35,359 bases of DNA from Rostrohypoxylon terebratum (Eukaryota; Ascomycota; Sordariomycetes; Xylariales; Hypoxylaceae), in the NCBI GenBank assembly GCA_022497145.1, contig MU386043.1, positions 1-35,359 of the forward strand, read 5' to 3'. Numbering within the stretch: position 1 is the stretch's first letter; the number at the start of each line of letters is the position of its first letter. Below are positions 21,601 to 32,264 of the stretch, one piece after another. The translations under genes were made by a program, and so were the position numbers. The notes under the pieces were generated by a model. It was not told the origin of the DNA. It saw only the letters and a list, made by a program, of their open reading frames with translations, and made no database searches.

Positions 21601-24600
21601 TGAGTGGATGCGAATTCGACACGGGCGCAGCAGCATCACTTGGTAGATTGAGTGGATCGCCTGCCGTATTACGAGACTTGCCTCCGTACCATTGGGACCA
21701 TACCACAACTCACTGGACTGAATCGCGTCTTAGTCGAGAGTATAGGAATAGAAGGCACCCGCATCATGATTTACTTGGATCTCGGATCATCACATCGCCT
21801 GACAATCAACCTAGCTGGCGCAATATATTGCGCATAGATCGTCTCCCTTGGCTAAAAGACCATGTGGTGGACAATTCTATCGTATTCCCCACGGCGGGGT
21901 ATTTGACTATGGCGATTCAAGCTATGATCCAGTCAGACCATGACCTCCGACCATCTTTAGTAATCGAGGGCTACCGCTTGAGAAATGTTTTCTTTAAGAA
22001 GTCATTGACATTGCCGAAAGACACAAAAGGTATCGAAATAGTTCTGACCTTGAGATCCTCTGGAGACAATGAGAGATACGAATTCAATGTCTTTTCGGTA
22101 TCTGATCAAGGCAGATGGGAAGAGCATTGCACCGGAACTATTTCGACCATTGTCGCAGCAGACGTCGACGAATTCAAGCCGGGCCTAGGCACGGGCCATG
22201 ATCTTGAATATTCCAAAACTTGTCTGAGAAATGCACGGAGCTCATGTACTCGGGCTGTTGAGAAGAGTACATTATACGCACAAATGGCAACAATGGGGAA
22301 CGAATACGGTCCTAGCTTTGCGGTCAATGAAGAGGCCTTGTTTGCGGATAATCAGTCGTTGAACAGTATCTGCGTTCCAGATATCGCGGAGCTTATGCCG
22401 GCACGATTCATGCAACCACATCTCATCCATCCTACTACTCTTGAGGGAATCATCCAAACGTGTGTCCCTTTGTTCCAACAACATTCAACTCAGGGTCCCG
22501 TCTTGCCCCTCCTTATAGAAGATGTTTTTATTTCTGCAGATATCACAAGGCAGCCGGGCGCTCGACTGGCAGTTGTGTGTGACTTGAATGATATACTTAC
22601 TCATTCAACAAATTTCAGCACCGCCGTATTCCAAGTGGATGCGCATGGTGAGCCAAAATGTGTCCTCACTATGGAAAGAGGTGAAATAAGAGTGGTTGGC
22701 GAATCTCAAAGCTCGTTGGATGCTGACGGAAACGACAACATTTTCAAAATGCAATGGGGTTTGGATGCTTCATCTATAACGGCCGAGATGCTGGAATCTG
22801 TCATTATTCCTTTCCAATCAGACGAAGTGGGCATGTCTCAATCAGAGAAGGTTATCCATACCTTGACCACATGCGCTAGGTATATCGACTGGGCTGTCAA
22901 GAAGATCCGTCATGACAAACTACCCGTAGCTGGCAACTACAGAACTCATCTTTGGAAATGGTTTGTTAAGTTTGTCGACTCGGAGGCTGGGCAAGCTCTC
23001 ATCAGAAAGAGCCCTAAATCCCAGGATGAGCTAGATCGATTGACGTCAAAAATGGGTGTCGAGGGCGAGGCAATTGCCCGTCTCGGATCTGAACTAACCG
23101 CTATTTTGATTGGTCAAACTGACCCCCTCATCCTATTCCTCGAAGATGAGCTACTGTTTCGCATGTATCATGGCGATGAATGGGCCCGCCCCAACCGTTA
23201 TATAGCAGATTACCTGAAGATTCTCACCTTTCAAAAAAGGAACCTAAAGATCCTGGAAATCGGTGCGGGGACCGGAGGAACTACTTTCCAAATTCTTCAG
23301 GCGTGTAGCCCGGATGGCGAGGCGTTTTGCTCCGAATACATGTACACCGACATATCATCAGGTTTCTTCGATCCTGTACGTACGAAAAGGCTTAAGAAAT
23401 GGGAACATCTGCTTAAATTCCGGACATTCGACCTTGAAAGGGATTTGTTGGAACAAGGGTTCGAAGAGAATTCGTATGATGTGGTTGTAGCTGCAAATGT
23501 AGTAAATGCTACACGGTCTTTGTCAACATCACTAAGCAAAATTCATCGACTTCTGAATCCAGGCGGGATTCTTGGACTTATCGAATTGACCAAATTGAAT
23601 CCCTTCTTGACCATGATATATGGTTGTACTGAGGGATGGTGGGCCGGAGTGGATGAGGGAAGAACAGAAAGCCCTATACTGTCTGTGGAGCAGTGGAATA
23701 AGCATTTGGCCAATGCTTCCTTCTCAGGGGTTGACTTGGCAGCACACGACCTTCCCGAACCTGAACGGCATTCGGCACTATTGATCTCAACGGCGCTTGA
23801 CAATGGAACGAATGGACACCACGCTATGCCGATAAAACTGCTGAATACTATACAGGAAGGGGAGGGCCACCGTTTCAGCGCTCAACTATGTCAAGGTCTT
23901 GCCCTTAGAAATTCAGAGGTTTCAGTAGTTGAATGGTCGGACTCCAAAGTCTACGAGTCTTGCGCGTACGTCATAATCGACTCGGTAGAGAAGCTGCTTC
24001 TCACAGATGCTTCTCCCGAAGAATTTGCAAGATTGATCTCGATATTATACAGCGCGAGTGTCGTATACTGGATCACGATAGCGGATGGTACTAACGGTAT
24101 CGTGCCGGATAACTCCCTATCCGTAGGTTTTGCTCGCTCAGCTCGCAACGAGAACCCCAAACTGAAATGCTTCACTATCGATGTACAAGACTCTATCACC
24201 AACAACGCCGATCAGATACGAGACGCCATTTCGAATTTCATCATATCTACTCAATCGAAGCTTTCTAGTAATCAGACCCCCGAATTTGAGCTCATGTATC
24301 GAAATGGGAAGATGCACATTCAAAGATTTGTGTTCGACAGCAGACTGAAAAAAGCTGTTATCGGCGGTGTACGAAACCACGAAACTGAAGAAACTGATTT
24401 TCGCCAAATTGAGCGCGCCCTGAAAGTTCATGTTGAAAAACCTGGTCTCCTGGATAGCCTCTCTTTTGTGGATGATCTGGCCAAGGAGCTTAGCGCCGAT
24501 GAGGTCGAAATCCAGTCTTATGCTTGGGGAGTGAGCTCCAAAGACGTCTCAATTGCTCTTGGCCAGATGAAACCATCCCATACTATGACGGGAGAAAGTG

Positions 24601-26601
24601 CAGGGGTCGTTTTGGCTGTCGGTTCAAACTTCGCATCTAAATACAAAGTGGGAGACCGCGTTGCGGTCATGCTGGGGACCCCATTTGCGAACCGATCGCG
24701 AGCGAATGGCCATTTTATCCACAAGATTCCCTGTCAAATGTCGTTTCAAGAGGCAGCATCTATCCCACTTGCATTTTCGACAGCTTACTATGGGCTTTTA
24801 GATTGCGCAAATCTTGGAAAGGGGCAAACGGTGTTGATTCATGCGGCTTCGGGAGGAGTCGGTCAAGCCGCTGTCAAGATCGCACAAAGGATAGGTGCAA
24901 CTATATTCGCCACCGTGGGGAGCATTTCCAAGCGGAATCTGCTCATGAAGAAATATGGTATTCCTGAGAGACACATCTTCAGTAGTCGATCAACTGATTT
25001 TGCGACCGGAATCAAACGTCTGACTGCTGGAGTTGGAGTCGATGTTATATTGAATTCACTCTCTGGGTCTGCGTTCCAAGCATCATGGCAATGCATCGCT
25101 AACTTTGGTACATTTGTTGAGATTGGAAAGAACGACATTTATCGACGCAATCAGTTGGATATGGAGCCTTTCGACAGAAATGTGCGATTCATATCCGTGG
25201 ATATGGTCGCCCTTTCTCAGCACCGCCCGAAACATGTCGAAAACCTATTGCGAAAGATCTTCAACGACTTTGAAGACGGACACATTTCTCTGTTACCCTT
25301 GACTACTTTCCCTATTGGAGATATCGAGAATGCTTTTGAGCTGATACAAAGTAGGAAACACACGGGGAAGATTGTGCTAGAAGCTGACACGCATTCTGTT
25401 GTCCAAGCCAGAACACAGCCGCCACAACTCCATGGTGACGCGACTTATATACTCGTTGGTGGACTCGGGGGTTTTGGAAAGCATCTCTGCCGTCACCTCC
25501 AAACTCGTGGCGCTCGCCATATTGCACTATTTTCAAGGAGGAAGTTCGATGACCAGACAAAGAGAACTTTGGAGGGAGAGCTGATGACGGAGCCTGATTC
25601 AGTCGTGAAGATAGTAACTTGTGATATCTCCGATGAAGATGCGGTCAAACATGCTGCTCAATCAATATCTAACAGCATGCCGAAAGTAAAGGGCCTCTTA
25701 CACGGCGCCATGGTCATCGCGGTAAGTTGTTCAACGTTAAATCCAGGTCTTGTCTTGCTAACATTAGCTTCAATTAAAGGATCGAGATTTGTCTCAAATG
25801 ACTCAAGATGATATGCGCAATGTACTTGAATCGAAGTACTACGGTACAAAGTATTTGGATAAGGCGTTTGCTACTGAAGACCTTGATTTCTTCATCATGT
25901 TATCGTCCATTTCGGCGGTGATTGGCACTATCTGTCAAACTAACTACGCTTCTGGAGGTACATACCAGGATATGTTCGTTCATTCTCAAATATCAAACGG
26001 GCGAACTAAGTTCATCACTCTCAATATTCCCCAAATTGCAGACACACATCCTCTCTCTCAAACCTTCATTGCTTCCTTGAGCAGGCAAGGTTGCCAGCTC
26101 GTTCCTATTGACTCAGCGTTGTCAGTCATTGATTATGCTATAAGCGGCAGAGCATTCCGAGATGGTGTTCATCAGATTACCTTCGGCTTGGACCCTCAGG
26201 CATTTATCAAGCAATCGCAGGAGGGACTTTCGATCCCACCTCTATTTTCCCATATTACAGCAGAGAGTAGAGGCTTGGAACATCGTTCGGGCCCTACCGC
26301 CGAAAAGAGTGTCGATGTGTTAATTAAACAAGCATCTTCAATAGAAGAAGCGGAGAAGTTGATACTCGCTGCATTACGAGGGAAGATTTCGTCACTGTTC
26401 GCGCTAGATCCTCAAGAACTTGATTTGGATACGCCCGTTGCAAGCATGGCACTTGACTCTCTTATAGCTACCGAGTTCAGGAACTGGATCACGAATACCC
26501 TCCAAGCTTCGATTCAAACTAGCGACATCATGCATACCTCTAGTTTGCGATCACTGGCTTCATTTGTGACAGAGAACTCAAGCCTATCGAGAGATAAGTG
26601 A
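18665..26601 (+). CDS. Highly reducing type I polyketide synthase (KS-AT-DH-MT-ER-KR-ACP)
   Basis: Seven exons: 18665-18707, 18766-19104, 19152-19437, 19492-20017, 20083-20569, 20653-25721, 25780-26601; 2523 residues. KS: Cys180 (DTACSGSL), His315 (ELHGTG), His355 (KQNIGHS). AT: Ser643 (GHSGGE). DH: His964 in DHVVDNSIVFP and Glu1158 in HPTTLEGIIQ. C-MT: EIGAGTGG from 1429; AANVVNAT with Asn1512. ER: SGGVGQ from 1960. KR: GGLGGFG from 2163, Ser-rich SSIS (2292-2295), Tyr2306. ACP: Ser2477 in ALDSL. It builds a reduced chain from malonyl-CoA; the product is unknown and no release domain is present. The DH Gly968-position Asn, DH Asp to Glu, MT His to Asn and KR tetrad Asn to Gly (2310) depart from consensus, so DH, MT and KR may be weak or silent. 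Intron 2 is only 47 nt. No tailoring genes lie beside it. Confidence 0.93.
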
Positions 26602-27123
26602 GGTCATAACAACTCAACGGATAAGAGGGACAGGGATAGAAAGGGGAATTGACAAGTGCCCCTTCTGAATTATCCCTTGCTGCCTCTAGAAACAATAATG
26701 GAAGTGTTCCTAGAGTCAGTAGGTATCTCATTTGGGCGATGGAGAAGAGATGAGAGACTTGAAAAGTTACTAACGCTTTCCTGGCTGATGACGGGGTTGA
26801 AAGACGCAGGACCTTTTAAGTGATCGAACCCTTGCAAATCCTCTTTTAAATCACCAACGAAGTCTTGAACAATCTAACATCCAACGACATAGGATAGTAG
26901 GTGCCTTCACCAAAGTTTTTCCACTTACCCCTTTTTGTATTACGTAATTATATTTGGGACCGAGTATGATTACATAATCACTCTACGACACGGTCATGCG
27001 TATCTCCAAATGGTCACGGCCGAAGGATTCCGCATCAAAGACTTCAAGCTTCTTCCGAGCTATCTTAGAGGAGGCGCCGCAGCACAATAATGTGACGTTG
27101 TCGACTCGCGGACGTGACTGGCG
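26602..27123. other. Intergenic downstream of the PKS
   Basis: It contains the PKS 3' flank. A short frame near 26998-27150 starting MRISKWSRPKD is open for about 50 codons, and another (EGFRIKDFKLLPSYLRGG then stop at about 27090) looks coding-like. Neither matches a known family, so no gene is called. Confidence 0.4.
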
Positions 27124-27476
27124 ATGGCATCTCATAACGCTAGGTTAAGGGAGATACTTGAGCCAGGCGAGAAGTTACCAGAGTTATATGGGGATGCTGT
27201 CTACAAAAGGATGAGCGAGAGCCCTGTCTGCACGAGCTTTACGGAGTTTGGCTTACCTGAGGCCGGGCGGTGTCAGCCGAAACGGGAGGATCTTTGGGTT
27301 GGAGTGCATAGTTCTCCGTGGCTGACGATATGGACTGATTTGGTTAGCTCACTAACAAAAATTCTTGCAGTGTTACAGTTACTGTCATTAATGGGGACGG
27401 GAAGGCGAAGTTGCTGGCGTCGCATATTGAAGGAGCAACAAAGATCATGAGAGGCATCACCGAAATTGTTACTTAA
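27124..27476 (+). CDS. Hypothetical small two-exon protein
   Basis: Exon 27124-27317 and exon 27371-27476 join in phase to give 99 residues. The intron would be 53 nt with donor GTGGCT (weak), a good ACTAAC branch site and acceptor TTGCAG. Exon 1 reads RLREILEPGEKLPELYGDAV and further Pro/Cys-containing sequence. Exon 2 reads VTVTVINGDGKAKLLASHIE and ends EIVT. I recognise no family. The coding-like composition and the branch and acceptor signals support it, while the weak donor and small size count against it. It could be a fragment of a larger decayed gene, since the surroundings (downstream of the PKS, next to telomere-like repeats) look rearranged. Confidence 0.35.
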
Positions 27477-29096
27477 TTGAGAAGGGCGCATCTCTGAATG
27501 TTATGAAACAACTTATGCTAGAAGCAGGATGTTATAGAACTGAATAAAAAATAAAAATCACTGTTTAGTAATGGAAGTGCTTGAAAACAGTAATTATTGA
27601 CGAATTTTAAGCCAGGGTTAGGGTTGAGGGTGTAGCTGATGAGGAACCCTGGGGTTAGGGCGATGATATTTAAATGCTAGGGTTATTTTTGAAAAATCTA
27701 ACCCTAATCCCATAGGGAGTGATACCCTAACCCTACCTAGGGTTACTCTGAAGTCAGCCTTAACCCCAACCCCAACCCCAGCCCTATCCCTAACCCTTGC
27801 TTCGAAATCCTTGGTAGGGATACATACTACATTATTCTCATCAGAAGTCTCGACCACCTGTGTTTATTACACGTTTTAAATCATTACATGGCTTGAAGGT
27901 AATCATACATGCCTTCCAACTTAACAAGACTCAGATTGAAGCGCAAACTCTTAGGTACCTACCCATCCATTTATGTATTTTTACTTCACAGGTACGTTGC
28001 CATTCTCAACAAAATTTGACGTCCTGCTCAAGATTTTACGTATGCCAGTGTTAAATTACCAGGTGTTTATTTCTTCACGTCGCGATTCAAAAGTGCTTAT
28101 TAACGTCAACTTGTCCACAGTCTATGCTATATTATAATTTACAATGCTCAAGGCCTACTTCGCAAGATGATGTCAAAATAGACTCAACATCTGACTGTTC
28201 CAGTTCGCTATTCCCATTCATGTTATTAGCCTCTCGGCTAAGTGTTTCCGCCGATAGGGAGATATTCCAGAACCCCCCCTGCCCCCGCAAAGATGACCTA
28301 GAACGTTTCAGAAACAGTAGGGGTTCGGCTGTCACTTGGGACCATACTAAACTGCTTTGAGTCTTGCCCCCTGAACTAATGCATTCATCTGCAGGGGCTC
28401 CTCGCATCGCATCCATGGATACGAAATAAGCTCGGAACCTTTCACCTTTCTCCTCGCAAAGAAGCTTTGCAAAGGCACTGTAGGCTTTATACCATTGAAA
28501 CAGATGTATGAGGGTTCATGCAGGAAGATTTCGACTACCGACATTAGCCTAGGATATGTCTCCTATTCCTTACATCTCGTCGATATCCCCTCTGTGCCAC
28601 TCGCTTAGGATCTCTCCAAAGGAATTTGAGGGGCCAAGATATTGTTGAGATGAGACTGGATGGAAGCAAACCCTGTTAGTGTCATAGCGCTATCGAGAAA
28701 GCTTCCAAGCCATGCCTTGATGAGCGAGAATTCAGCCGATCTCACAGCTTCGGCTCCATACGCTAAATAACCAAGCAACCCTAGGATGGGTGAATCCTGC
28801 GGAGGTGTGGGTATCATCCACGACCACGGACAGGCGATCCGGGATATCATCAAAGCAAGGGACTTCGATAAAGAAGATTGCAACACCCTATGTAGGTGAT
28901 GAAACTTCCTGTCAGCTGACCCGGATGTTTTGTGATGTAAAATTCTTCTTCTCCCCTTAAGCATTTACATCATTTGTACGTAATTCACTCCCTCGCTCTC
29001 TTGAAAGCCATCCGTCTGTCTGTTATTATCGCCGGTCGAAACAACAACATACACGTCCACTCCTTTACCTAAAATTCCAAGATACCCAAAGTCAAT
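27477..29096. other. Intergenic with telomere-like block and unplaced frames
   Basis: It includes the TTAGGG-like block (27612-27800). On the minus strand, 28605-28964 is open and an alternative minus frame there reads IEVPCFDDIPDRLSVVVDD followed by HTSAGFTHPRVAW, which looks protein-like but is soon stopped. I recognise neither and call no gene. The last 100 nt should hold the CFEM-gene promoter. Confidence 0.4.
27612..27800. repeat. Interstitial telomere-like repeats (TTAGGG/CCCTAA, degenerate)
   Basis: Plus-orientation GGGTTAGGG units occur at 27615-27630 and 27651-27660 and AGGGTTA at 27679-27685. Complementary TAACCCTAA units occur at 27699-27708 and CCCTAACCCTA at 27725-27735. A run of AACCCC and CCCTAACCC units follows at 27771-27797. 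The two orientations meet around an A/T-rich hairpin (27679-27705). The fungal telomere unit is TTAGGG (established), so this is an internal, mutated telomere-like tract. Confidence 0.75.
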
Positions 29097-29669
29097 ATGC
29101 AGTTCACTACTCTCGCTCTCGCCCTCTTCGCCGCCGCCGTCTCTGCCCAGAGCACGGCGCAGCTCATCTCCCAGATTCCCTCTTGCGCGAAGCCTTGCCT
29201 CGACGATGCTTCGACTAAGATCGGTTGCTCGACCACCGACACGAGCTGCCAATGCAGCAAGATCGACAGCCTGACTACCCAGGCCATCGGCTGTGTGTCT
29301 ATATCCTGCAGCGCCGATGACTTGACTCGTACGTTCCCCTTTTGATCTTCCAGCTTCGCGTACCATTCCATCCGGGACTACATTTCGGATGGTGCGATAG
29401 TGAATGATTGACGTAGCTAACGCGTATAAACAGAAACCACCAAACTGAGTGCCGAAATCTGCGCGTCAATCGCATCCGACGCCGGAAGCGCTGCTGCTAG
29501 CTCGGCTGTTTCCAGCGCTGGTTCAGCTGCCACTTCTGTCATTGCCTCCCTTACGGGTGCTACCGCGACTTCCGCTACTACCGGGGCAACCGCGACCCCT
29601 ACTGGCGCTGGTACCCGGGCCGTTGCCGGTCTCGGATTCGCTGCTGCCGTCGCTGCTCTAGCGCTGTAG
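29097..29669 (+). CDS. CFEM-domain extracellular protein, probably GPI-anchored
   Basis: Exons 29097-29328 and 29434-29669; 155 residues. A signal peptide (MQFTTLALALFAAAVSAQ) precedes a CFEM domain with exactly eight cysteines: SCAKPC, GCSTTDTSCQC, GCVSISC and EICA. The Asp in STTDTSC sits where CFEM haem-binding proteins have their axial Asp (known for Candida Csa2/Rbt5). A Ser/Ala/Thr/Gly-rich stalk follows and a hydrophobic tail (AVAGLGFAAAVAALAL) ends the protein, as in GPI-anchored wall proteins. The intron lies between Cys7 and Cys8 and joins in phase (C|AA = Gln). Known roles of the family include haem or iron acquisition, adhesion and host interaction; which applies here cannot be said. 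The gene converges with the thioesterase-like gene. Confidence 0.92.
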
Positions 29670-29975
29670 GCGATTGATATCTTGTCGTAATTTCGAATTA
29701 AGGGTGGATTTTGTGGCGCGATATTTATACCTATGCTCAGAGCAATGTGAGAAAAAAAAGTTGATTGATACCTGTAGGGAAGCGAGGAAAACAATTGATT
29801 ATATCTATAATTGTCTTAGCGATCTATCTTCTATCCAATTCTAGCGTTTGATTAGCTTTTACTGCCGAACCCATCTCATGTGATGATATCTTAACACCTG
29901 AGGAATTTTCCGTATCGTGTGTTTGTAAGTACCATGCGAATTGTATCGAAGAGAGCATCTTTAGCGTGGTGTGCA
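29670..29975. other. Short convergent intergenic region
   Basis: AT-rich 3' flanks of the CFEM gene (+) and the thioesterase-like gene (-), with an A7 run near 29753. Nothing else seen. Confidence 0.5.
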
Positions 29976-31088
29976 TTATGATAGACCGAATATTCCCAAT
30001 GCACCATCTTCGCCGCCATCGAAGTGACTATGCAGACCATCGAGTGCAGCGAAATGTTCCGCAAGTTCGTGACCTTTCTGTCGCAATTGTTCCGTTCGTT
30101 TCCAATCCCAATGCGCAGACTCGAATTCTTCCTCGGCTTCGGGGATGGCGCCACCAGTTACGGTGTGAGATGGCGGAGCCATACCACTCTCGATAGATAC
30201 CCAGCCTCCAGGCCGTTCCGGTAGAAGACCACTGGCCTCGATGAGAACCGCGGGATGTACCGTTAATCGTCCGATCTTGAAGACATACTTGCTGATAGCG
30301 GTTGCGTGTATTTTCTTCTCCCAATCCTCGAGCGTTCCCTCATTCTCCCGCGTCGGGCCGAAGCTACTCGCATCCCACGAGCGGGGCTTCACGGCGCCCT
30401 TCTCGACGAAATGCGTCACTATGTAGAGCCACTTGCGATCCCAACTTAGGACACGGCTCCACATCTCGTATTTTTGGTATGGCTGAAGCTCTTTCTTGAA
30501 GCTACAGTGCACGGCGCCGAGCATAACGCCAAACCTGCCCTTGGCCGGCTTCGAAGGATCGGACGGATTCATGACAAGCTTCGTGGTGTCGTTATCGGCG
30601 ATAGCCGCACACCCGCGCGCGAACAGGTGAGAGACGAGGTGGGATCGGCTCACATCGAGGTCAGCGAAGTAGGTCGAGTTGGATTTGTGGATATTGTAGT
30701 CGACTTCGAGCAGCGTAACATGCGACGGCGTAATGACGGGGTGGAAGAGCTTATCGGGGCCGTGAGAATGCAAGCGCCGCAGCGCAAAATGGGAGGTCAT
30801 GGCACCAAAGACGCGGAACTAAGGGAGCGGCTTTTAGTAACTAGTTTATTCACAGTCGAAGTGTCAAGACGAGTAAAGGTGACCTACAGTCCATGCTAAA
30901 GGCAAGCTTTTCCAATTATATAACACAACCGCTAGAGCTATGATTCGACTTGTTCTGCCAGGACCTGTGAAGAAAGACTCCAACAATCCTAGCGCATTGC
31001 CTTTATAAGCACCATAGGCTATCGCAGGAACGAGGACAGGTCCGGCAACCCGTATCACCTTGTTTGCAGACGCAGCGGCAGAAGCCAT
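29976..31088 (-). CDS. THEM6-like hot-dog fold protein (4HBT_2 thioesterase-like)
   Basis: Two exons on the minus strand, 30888-31088 and 29976-30818, with a 69-nt intron joining in phase (WT|FRVFG); 347 residues. The N-terminal exon has two hydrophobic stretches (VAGPVLVPAIAYGAYKG and IIALAVVLYNWKSLPLAW), probably membrane anchors. The rest fits the fungal THEM6/UPF0670-type thioesterase-like family: EVDYNIHKSNSTYFADLDVSR is the hot-dog start with an Asn-Ser-Thr-Tyr turn. It continues with GAVHCSFKKELQPYQKYEMW, SWDRKWLYIVTHFVEKG and KYVFKIGRLTVHPAVLIE. No clear catalytic Asp/Glu-His pair can be assigned by eye, so thioesterase activity is a family-level guess. It is likely attached to an internal membrane. 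Confidence 0.85.
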
Positions 31089-31097
31089 GATTGCTGT

Positions 31098-31298
31098 TCA
31101 CCTCGCCGCTAGCTTACGGTTCGACGACTGCTTAGACGAGGGCTTCGGACTCGTTGCGAGGGCTATAAGCTGCGCTCGAAGGAAAGCCAGCAGTAATATG
31201 GCCAGTGCGATTCCCCAGAGAGGGACGGCCCGTAGATAACACAACGCGGTTGTGGTGCACTTGGCGAAAAGAGTGTTGCTTGTCGGTGTAAAAGGCAT
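31098..31298 (-). CDS. Possible small membrane peptide or upstream ORF
   Basis: A 66-codon open frame (MPFTPTSNTLFAKC start) has one convincing hydrophobic helix (LWGIALAILLLAFLRAQLIAL) and a basic Ser/Lys tail. Its stop is only 9 nt before the start codon of the thioesterase-like gene on the same strand. It could therefore be a separate small gene, or an upstream ORF in that gene's leader acting on its translation. I recognise no family, and an open frame of this size can arise by chance. Confidence 0.25.
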   Translation of the reverse strand: MPFTPTSNTLFAKCTTTALCYLRAVPLWGIALAILLLAFLRAQLIALATSPKPSSKQSSNRKLAAR

Positions 31299-32264
31299 TC
31301 GTATACGAACTAGGGTGATATCACAGCAATATTAGGATTGAGCGGCATACCAGTTTACATTGATATTCCCATGAAATTATTATGGGTAAGGTTGAACACC
31401 TAGTGAGGAAGAATATTATCTCTTCTCTTCGGGTAGGTTGCGATGACGAATCGGTACTACCTAGTAGATAGATCATAGCATGAAGTACGAAGTACCTACC
31501 TGGTTTATTCCTTCCTTGTGGAACCCCAACTGCCCCATTGAGCCGAGGCACGCCTCTCATAGACCGAGGTTTAAGCGACTCAGTAGGTACGTATGCTGTA
31601 CCTAGTCCTAATACACGGTCCCGACATCGTCATATCAACGTTGAATATAATAACTATCTCAACTTCTACGATATTACCAACATACCTACATAGCTATAGT
31701 TACTAACCGCAATCCGTGCTCCCTACTTAACTGACTTGTGGCGTCTTCCTGTGTCTATCTGTTTCCAAACTTCAACATTACCTAGAATGCTACGAAGATT
31801 ACATCATAAGAGCTTCGAAAGAGCCTTATTACTTAGCAGGGCCACATATTGTGGACGAAATCTGGTAAAATCTGATAAAATCTGACAAAATCAGGCTTGC
31901 ATCCACTACGCAATCACGAGAAATCGCTGGCAAATGATATCAGTTGATAGTCTGCACACCGAAACAAAATGCAATCCTACGTCCGCATTTCCATTCGAAC
32001 CAATGAAACGAATCAGATTTTATACACAATTGTGACTTGGTGCGTATGACAAAGGCAGTCAGCATACAATTTCAGGTACAAGATATGCAGAAGAGGTATC
32101 TCCCATGTAGGTATATATGCCCAAGGAAAGCAGCACTGTATTCAAAATCACCTCAATAGCCTCTACCACCGTTCTTTGGGATTTCTATTTCATTTTTCTT
32201 GTTCTATGCTCAGTACCTATATTAGCATCCTACGTGTAGTAGGATCCATAGAAGATCTTTCGCC
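31299..32264. other. Intergenic between divergent genes
   Basis: Promoter side of the thioesterase-like gene (-) and of the Clr5-ankyrin gene (+). It contains several TACCTA/TAGGTA motifs and a decamer repeat (31858-31895). No coding frame is supported. Confidence 0.5.
31858..31895. repeat. Decamer tandem repeat AAATCTGRTA
   Basis: Four near-identical 10-nt units: AAATCTGGTA, AAATCTGATA, AAATCTGACA and a partial AAATCAGG. Intergenic. Confidence 0.85.

Noticed and set aside
1409..26601. A single biosynthetic cluster joining the O-methyltransferase and the PKS
   Set aside because: Three mitochondrial housekeeping genes and a secreted peptidase lie between them; no shared promoter motif was seen.
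28605..28964. 119-codon minus-strand frame
   Set aside because: No recognisable domain. An alternative overlapping frame looks equally coding-like, so neither can be preferred.
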